Shown: positions 62,323 to 64,000 of the stretch, piece by piece
Layout: each line of letters begins with the position of its first letter
Position numbering within the stretch: the first letter of the stretch is position 1
Assembly (NCBI RefSeq): GCF_003201975.1
Contig: NZ_QJJQ01000005.1
Location: 124,001 to 188,000, forward strand
Reading direction: 5' to 3'
DNA from: Pseudogracilibacillus auburnensis
GTDB lineage: Bacteria > Bacillota > Bacilli > Bacillales > Amphibacillaceae
DNA length: 64,000 nucleotides
Program-made: the position numbers and the translations under genes
The notes under the pieces: model-generated
Database searches by the model: none
What the model saw: only the letters and a program-made list of their open reading frames with translations
Told to the model about the DNA's origin: nothing

Positions 62323-63218
62323 TCCAACTCCTCCTCAAAAGATAAATTTGTCGGTTCATCTAATACCTCCACATGAAAGTCTATATTCGTTGTCGGCGTG
62401 TTATCATCTACTTCTTCAAACTTTAGTTCATCAATCCATACTTTTCCGTTTCCGGAAAGTAAAACACCAAAAGAAATAATTGCACTGTTCTCGGGTACAT
62501 CTAAAACGATGGCATAATGATTCCACTCTGAATCCCCATTTATCGGGCGATTGCTCATATTATCAAATTGCAGCACATCCTCTAATTTGTCGTCTATACG
62601 CATCCAAAATCCACAAAAGCCGTCTACTGACTTCGACTTTAAAAAACCAGAGAATTTTAAACGTTTACCAATATATTTATCCGCTTTAAATTGTTGCATC
62701 ATTGTTCCGAACTCACCAAGCTCATCTTGGGATCCTGCCGTCACAGACTTTATATACCCCGACGCTTTCCCTTTATGAAATACTTCCCGATCCATTCCAA
62801 TTTCATAATTAAAAGGATGACTCCCACTTAATTCCCATCCTTTTATCTTTTGTTCATGTTTCATGCTCGTTTCCTCCTTTTGTAAAGTCAATTTCCCAAT
62901 TATTTTTCGGTACTTTCCAGGTGGCAAATGATAATATGTTTTAAACGAACGTGTAAAAGATTCCTGTGTCTCAAACCGATAATAAAGAGCTATATCGATT
63001 ATTTTTTCATTGGAGTAAAGTAATAATTTAGCTGCATTTGCTATCCTGCGATAACGAATGTACTCACTTGCAGTTACGCCAACCTCTTTATGAAAAATTC
63101 GATGAAAATGGTATTTAGAAAAATTTGCGTATTTGGCGACTTTTTCTAATGATAAATCCGCTTCTAAATGGCTTTCGATATATTGAATAGACTTTTGAAT
63201 AATGGGACTATAATACAT
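62319..63218 (-). CDS. AraC-family regulator with a C-terminal ligand domain
   Basis: A 299-residue protein. The N-terminal AraC helix-turn-helix pair is clear (LSLEKVAKYANFSKYHFHRI, about 22-41, and IDIALYYRFETQESFTRSFK). A roughly 170-residue beta-rich domain follows. It contains YIGKRLKFSGFLKSKSVDG and SGNGKVWIDELKFEEV, which look like a carbohydrate-binding jelly roll. The ligand is unknown. The ATG has AGGAGG 10 bases upstream. Its end overlaps a tiny membrane ORF. Confidence 0.8.
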   Translation of the reverse strand: MYYSPIIQKSIQYIESHLEADLSLEKVAKYANFSKYHFHRIFHKEVGVTASEYIRYRRIANAAKLLLYSNEKIIDIALYYRFETQESFTRSFKTYYHLPPGKYRKIIGKLTLQKEETSMKHEQKIKGWELSGSHPFNYEIGMDREVFHKGKASGYIKSVTAGSQDELGEFGTMMQQFKADKYIGKRLKFSGFLKSKSVDGFCGFWMRIDDKLEDVLQFDNMSNRPINGDSEWNHYAIVLDVPENSAIISFGVLLSGNGKVWIDELKFEEVDDNTPTTNIDFHVEVLDEPTNLSFEEELD

Positions 63219-63372
63219 TCGGTGTTCACCTCCTAATAAAGAATACCAAAAGTAATCCGCTACTTTTTTGATTTAAATTGCTTTATTGGAAAAAATGGTT
63301 GACTGAACGAATGACGCGTGTCCCCTGTTAATGATATGATTGAAGTTGATAACTTTACTTAGGAGCCTTGCT

Positions 63373-64000
63373 ATGTCGTTCATTGAATTGAAGAACATCT
63401 ATTTTGAAGTAAATAAACGCATCCTATTTGAGAATATATCTTTGGCGATCAACCAAAATGACTGTATTGCCTTCATTGGTAAAAATGGTTCAGGGAAAAG
63501 CACCTTATTAAAATTGCTAGCGGGACTTATAAAACCTACAAAAGGACTAGTAATCCAAAAGAGTAAAAAAATTGGATATGTGCCAGAACAACCACCAAAG
63601 TCGCTACCATTTACCCCTATTGAATACTTAACACATATGGGTAACATTGCTCGTGTTGAAAAAGGACTTGATAGAAAAATTGATACATTACTTACTCAGT
63701 TTTATATGGAAGAATACCAAAATACCAATATTCGTGATTTGTCAAAGGGAAACAAACAGAAGGTGAATATCATGCAGGCGTTGTTAAACAATCCTGAATT
63801 GCTTTTACTTGATGAACCATTATCAGGATTAGACTCCAAAGCCCAGACTGATTTGATCGGATTATTGATGAACCTAAAGAAAGATGGCGGAACAATCGTT
63901 TTTATTTCCCATGAAACAGTTTTACTTGAAAAGTTGGCAGATCGCATCGTCCATATTGATGAACAACGTATCAAAGAAGTGGCAAATATCTTATCTGCAG
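63373..64000 (+). CDS. ABC transporter ATP-binding protein (3' end missing)
   Basis: An open frame that runs off the right edge after 209 codons. Walker A is GKNGSGKST, the signature LSKGNKQKVNIM, Walker B LLLLDEPLSG and the switch His in IVFISHE. This is a short ATPase of the exporter type, with a Q-loop region YVPEQPPKS. The ATG at 63373 follows TAGGAGCC. The remainder of the gene and its permease would lie outside the window. Confidence 0.87.
   Translation, partial: MSFIELKNIYFEVNKRILFENISLAINQNDCIAFIGKNGSGKSTLLKLLAGLIKPTKGLVIQKSKKIGYVPEQPPKSLPFTPIEYLTHMGNIARVEKGLDRKIDTLLTQFYMEEYQNTNIRDLSKGNKQKVNIMQALLNNPELLLLDEPLSGLDSKAQTDLIGLLMNLKKDGGTIVFISHETVLLEKLADRIVHIDEQRIKEVANILSA

Overview
The window looks like a chromosomal stretch of a low-G+C Gram-positive bacterium of the Bacillaceae. 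The signs are AT-rich coding sequence, strong GGAGG-type ribosome binding sites with many TTG/GTG starts, Bacillus-type regulators (PucR, GltC, YtrA-like GntR), lipoproteins with lipoboxes and short rho-independent terminators. The genus cannot be fixed from the sequence. No rRNA, tRNA, CRISPR array, intact insertion sequence or prophage was seen.

Layout. 1-5.6 kb (+): the end of a polyamine-type ABC importer (binding protein, two permeases), an FAD amine oxidase, a C45-type Ntn amidohydrolase and a GNAT acetyltransferase. 6-26 kb (mostly -): a catabolic region containing the whole reductive pyrimidine pathway. PreT/PreA reduce uracil or thymine, HydA opens the ring, a carbamoylase releases beta-alanine or beta-aminoisobutyrate, an omega-aminotransferase makes the semialdehyde, and a methylmalonate-semialdehyde dehydrogenase makes acyl-CoA. 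An NCS1 permease, two sodium:solute symporters with small partner proteins and a YtcJ-type amidohydrolase lie among them. A PucR-type regulator is transcribed divergently. Four copies of one dyad element sit in front of four transcription units here. In two of them a -10 box lies exactly 20 nt away on the minus strand, and in a third 19 nt away. This is the strongest new regulatory signal in the window.

26.5-29.1 kb: an extracytoplasmic methionine sulfoxide repair set (thioredoxin-like lipoprotein, MsrAB fusion lipoprotein, a further lipoprotein) and an unlisted 49-residue membrane protein. 29-35.3 kb: a mixed minus-strand set (SDR, MazG-like, Cys-cluster/pentapeptide protein, nucleotidyltransferase, DJ-1/PfpI, WYL regulator), with a degenerate duplicate of part of the SDR gene. 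35-48 kb: SNF2 helicase, MFS exporter, SodC-like lipoprotein, a YtrA/YtrB-type ABC operon whose first permease gene is frameshifted, and a large RND exporter.

48-64 kb: a tubby-like protein, HAD phosphatase, PhzF, small membrane protein and GNAT. Then comes a class Ib ribonucleotide reductase operon (nrdE-nrdI-nrdF) behind a cobalamin riboswitch, a divergent gltC/gdhA pair, a sirtuin, a SUFU-domain protein, an AraC-type regulator overlapped by a tiny membrane ORF, and an ABC ATPase gene cut by the window end. Mosaic GC-rich inverted repeats, built from shared modules in different orders, sit in at least nine intergenic gaps.
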